Below are positions 62,193 to 64,000 of a DNA stretch of 64,000 nt, one piece after another. The notes below the pieces were generated by a model. It saw only the letters and a list, made by a program, of their open reading frames with translations. It was not told the DNA's origin and made no database searches. A program made the translations under genes and the position numbers. Source of the DNA: Deltaproteobacteria bacterium (GTDB taxonomy: Bacteria > Bdellovibrionota_B > Oligoflexia > Oligoflexales > Bog-1112); the NCBI GenBank assembly GCA_947475005.1, contig CANJLI010000001.1, positions 1-64,000 on the forward strand, written 5' to 3'. How positions within the stretch are numbered: the first letter of the stretch is position 1; each line of letters starts with the position of its first letter.

Positions 62193-64000
62193 TTATAGTG
62201 ACTCTGCTAATAGTTCTGCAATGTCTTTTACTACAACGTTTTCTCCTTTGCCAGTGGCTTGTACCCCGTCTCGCACCATGGTCATACAGAAAGGACAGGC
62301 TGTAGCCACCACTTGGGCTCCCGTATCGACGGCTTCCTGCGCACGGTTGACGTTGATGCGCTCCCCGATGGTCTCCTCCATCCACATGCGAGCCCCTCCG
62401 GCCCCACAGCAGAATCCCTTCTCCTTATTACGAGGCATTTCCACTATATTTTTGTGGGTGCTCGCAATGGTTTCCCGAGGAGAGGCGTATTCGTCGTTGT
62501 GACGACCTAAGTAGCAGGAGTCGTGATAGGTCACAGTTTGCTCAGAAGTTTGGGTAGGGGCAATGCGTTTGTCCTTGACCAAATCGGCAAGCAATTGTGA
62601 GTGATGCATGACTTCGACTTTGTAATCAAAATCAGGATACTCGTTCTTAAATGTATTGAAACAATGTGGACATGCTGTAACCACTTTCTTGAAGTCATAT
62701 TTTTTCAAGGTTTCAATGTTGCCTCGAATCTGCATGTCAGCTAGGTATTCATTTCCAGAACGTCGTGCAATATCTCCATTGCAACGCTCCTCGGTGCCAA
62801 GGATGGCAAAATCCACATTCGCTTTTTTTAGAATCGAGGTGAAATCTCGGCTCACCTTTTTATACCGTTCATCAAAGGAACCTGCACATCCTACCCAGAA
62901 CAAGTAATCTACGGATTTCTTCTCTGCTAGAATCGGAACCTCTAGATCTTTGGCCCAGTCTGCTCGTTGGGAATTTGTGAATCCCCACGGATTGCTTTGG
63001 TTTTCTACCTTTGCCAGAGTGGCTTGCAGCTCAGAGGGCATATTTCCCTCTGTAAGCGTCAGATAACGACGCATGTCCATGATCGCAGGAATGTGCTCGA
63101 TGCCCAGAGGACAAGCTTGCATGCAAGCGCCACAGGTGGTGCAACTCCATAGCTCATCCGGATGCACGAGGCCTTGTTCACCGATCAGAGGGATCGCAGG
63201 TTTCTCGGGAGTCTGCAGTTGCCCAAACGCATCTTTCAAGTGATGGATCATCTTACGTGGATCCAAGGGCTTGCCCGTTGCTGTAGCAGGACACACTGCC
63301 GTACAGCGACCACACTCTACACATGAAATACCATCGAGATATTGTTTCCAGGTAAATCCGTCTGCTTGCCCCACACCAAAGGACTCTGCATCTTCTGCAA
63401 ATTCCATGGGACGCAACCGACCGCTCCCTTTTGCGGATTGAAAGAGCAGATTGGGCCAGACCCAGATCAAATGTTGGTGCTTAGAAAAAGGAAGGAAAGC
63501 CACAAAGCCACACAGTGTAGCTACATGCCACCACCACAAGCCCTGGGCTGCAACTGCCCAGCTCTCGGGGGTCTGCATCGGGAGCCAATTGGTGAGCCAG
63601 AAGGAAATGGGCACCAGCGTAGACTCGATGCCTTCTGCGCCTGCAAGGTGGGCACGACATCCGAGTACCATCAGCGCACTAACAACCAAACTCAGAATAA
63701 AACTCAGCACGAGCATGGCGTCCTGTTTGGCAGCGCGAGAAAGGGAAACAAGACGAGGGGGCGGAAAAAAGAGCCTGCGTGAAAAAGCGAAGAGAATGGC
63801 GACAGCCACCATTGCATTGCCGAGTTCTTGGAGATGCAGGAAAGAGGCGTATAAAAATCCAGTGCCAAGCAACATCCCAAAGTCTACACTCAAGAATCCT
63901 TGGAGAAAAGTCTCAAGGGTACCCAAACTGACGAGCAAAAATCCCCAAAAAATACCGGCGTGCATGACCCCTGCCACAGGATCTTGGAACATCTTGCGTT
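62193..64000 (-). CDS. Membrane-bound Fe-S oxidoreductase, HdrD/GlpC-like (5' end outside window)
   Basis: About 602 residues are visible; the frame stays open to the window edge (RKMFQDPVAG), and relatives have further N-terminal helices, so the start lies beyond. The N-terminal part has membrane helices typical of a NarI-like cytochrome b. Two 4Fe-4S motifs follow, CVECGRCTAVCPATATG and CTTCGACMQACPLG, and then two CCG domains: GCAGSFDERY, CPHCFNTF, CYLGRHNDEY, GFCCGAGGARMW and CPFCMTM. Such proteins reduce a substrate or quinone in anaerobic or fatty-acid electron flow. Probably co-transcribed with the methyltransferase gene. Confidence 0.9.
   Translation of the reverse strand, partial: RKMFQDPVAGVMHAGIFWGFLLVSLGTLETFLQGFLSVDFGMLLGTGFLYASFLHLQELGNAMVAVAILFAFSRRLFFPPPRLVSLSRAAKQDAMLVLSFILSLVVSALMVLGCRAHLAGAEGIESTLVPISFWLTNWLPMQTPESWAVAAQGLWWWHVATLCGFVAFLPFSKHQHLIWVWPNLLFQSAKGSGRLRPMEFAEDAESFGVGQADGFTWKQYLDGISCVECGRCTAVCPATATGKPLDPRKMIHHLKDAFGQLQTPEKPAIPLIGEQGLVHPDELWSCTTCGACMQACPLGIEHIPAIMDMRRYLTLTEGNMPSELQATLAKVENQSNPWGFTNSQRADWAKDLEVPILAEKKSVDYLFWVGCAGSFDERYKKVSRDFTSILKKANVDFAILGTEERCNGDIARRSGNEYLADMQIRGNIETLKKYDFKKVVTACPHCFNTFKNEYPDFDYKVEVMHHSQLLADLVKDKRIAPTQTSEQTVTYHDSCYLGRHNDEYASPRETIASTHKNIVEMPRNKEKGFCCGAGGARMWMEETIGERINVNRAQEAVDTGAQVVATACPFCMTMVRDGVQATGKGENVVVKDIAELLAESL

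Overview
The window is an almost fully coding stretch of a bacterial chromosome. The gene content suggests a Gram-negative, probably host-associated member of the former Deltaproteobacteria (Myxococcota or Bdellovibrionota). This is inference from a futalosine-type menaquinone radical SAM enzyme, a single-chain glycyl-tRNA synthetase, a SUF operon with an Rrf2 regulator, a DUF4105 protein, and a very large share of exported proteins with eukaryote-like or effector-like domains. No 16S rRNA gene is present to settle it.

Layout. 1-2260: end of a fold-back repeat with a long GAA tract, an A-type Fe-S carrier and a secreted Fic-like protein. 2262-6967: a translationally coupled sufBCDU-nfu-rrf2 operon without sufS, closed by a terminator. 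7045-13655: an Uup-like ABC-F ATPase, then secreted proteins, including a leucine-rich-repeat metallopeptidase and an NLR-type LRR protein. 13782-17518: XRE-cupin regulator, YbaK editing protein, a broken RHH/Doc toxin-antitoxin pair, a uridine-kinase-like protein, an MqnC-like enzyme and tRNA-Cys. 17527-20801: a four-gene operon of exported proteins containing a Hint-domain protein and a MACPF-like lipoprotein. 21006-33100: SprT-like and M23 peptidases, then three tandem paralogues of about 1000 residues that join an exported nucleotidyltransferase-like head to an ADP-ribosyltransferase-like domain. 33198-45708: transporter, glyRS, gingipain-like protease, beta-trefoil lipoprotein, transketolase, aldolase and sucCD. 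45744-53221: repeat-rich region with murB, a ferredoxin, a frameshifted AbiEi, a sirtuin-like lipoprotein and a probable structured RNA. 53248-64000: psd, a degenerate pyruvate kinase, ftsK, a degenerate metallo-beta-lactamase-fold protein, mdh, three tRNAs, an M24 peptidase, an rRNA methyltransferase and a membrane Fe-S oxidoreductase cut by the window edge.

Two themes stand out. First, exported proteins with NAD- or ADP-ribose-related folds (three ART-like proteins and a sirtuin-like lipoprotein, perhaps a macro-like protein) lie beside a MACPF/Hint operon and several exported peptidases, as expected for a host-interacting or predatory bacterium. Second, nearly every sizeable gap holds a palindromic repeat from one of four families (GTCATCCCAAGG, GGGGACAC, GATCGGGGACA, and a large fold-back element). 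Several have grown into short tandem arrays, and two overlap the 3' ends of genes. Several enzymes look like pseudoenzymes (pyruvate kinase, MBL-fold protein, A-type carrier), and two toxin-antitoxin genes are frameshifted at simple repeats, which fits a genome under relaxed selection.
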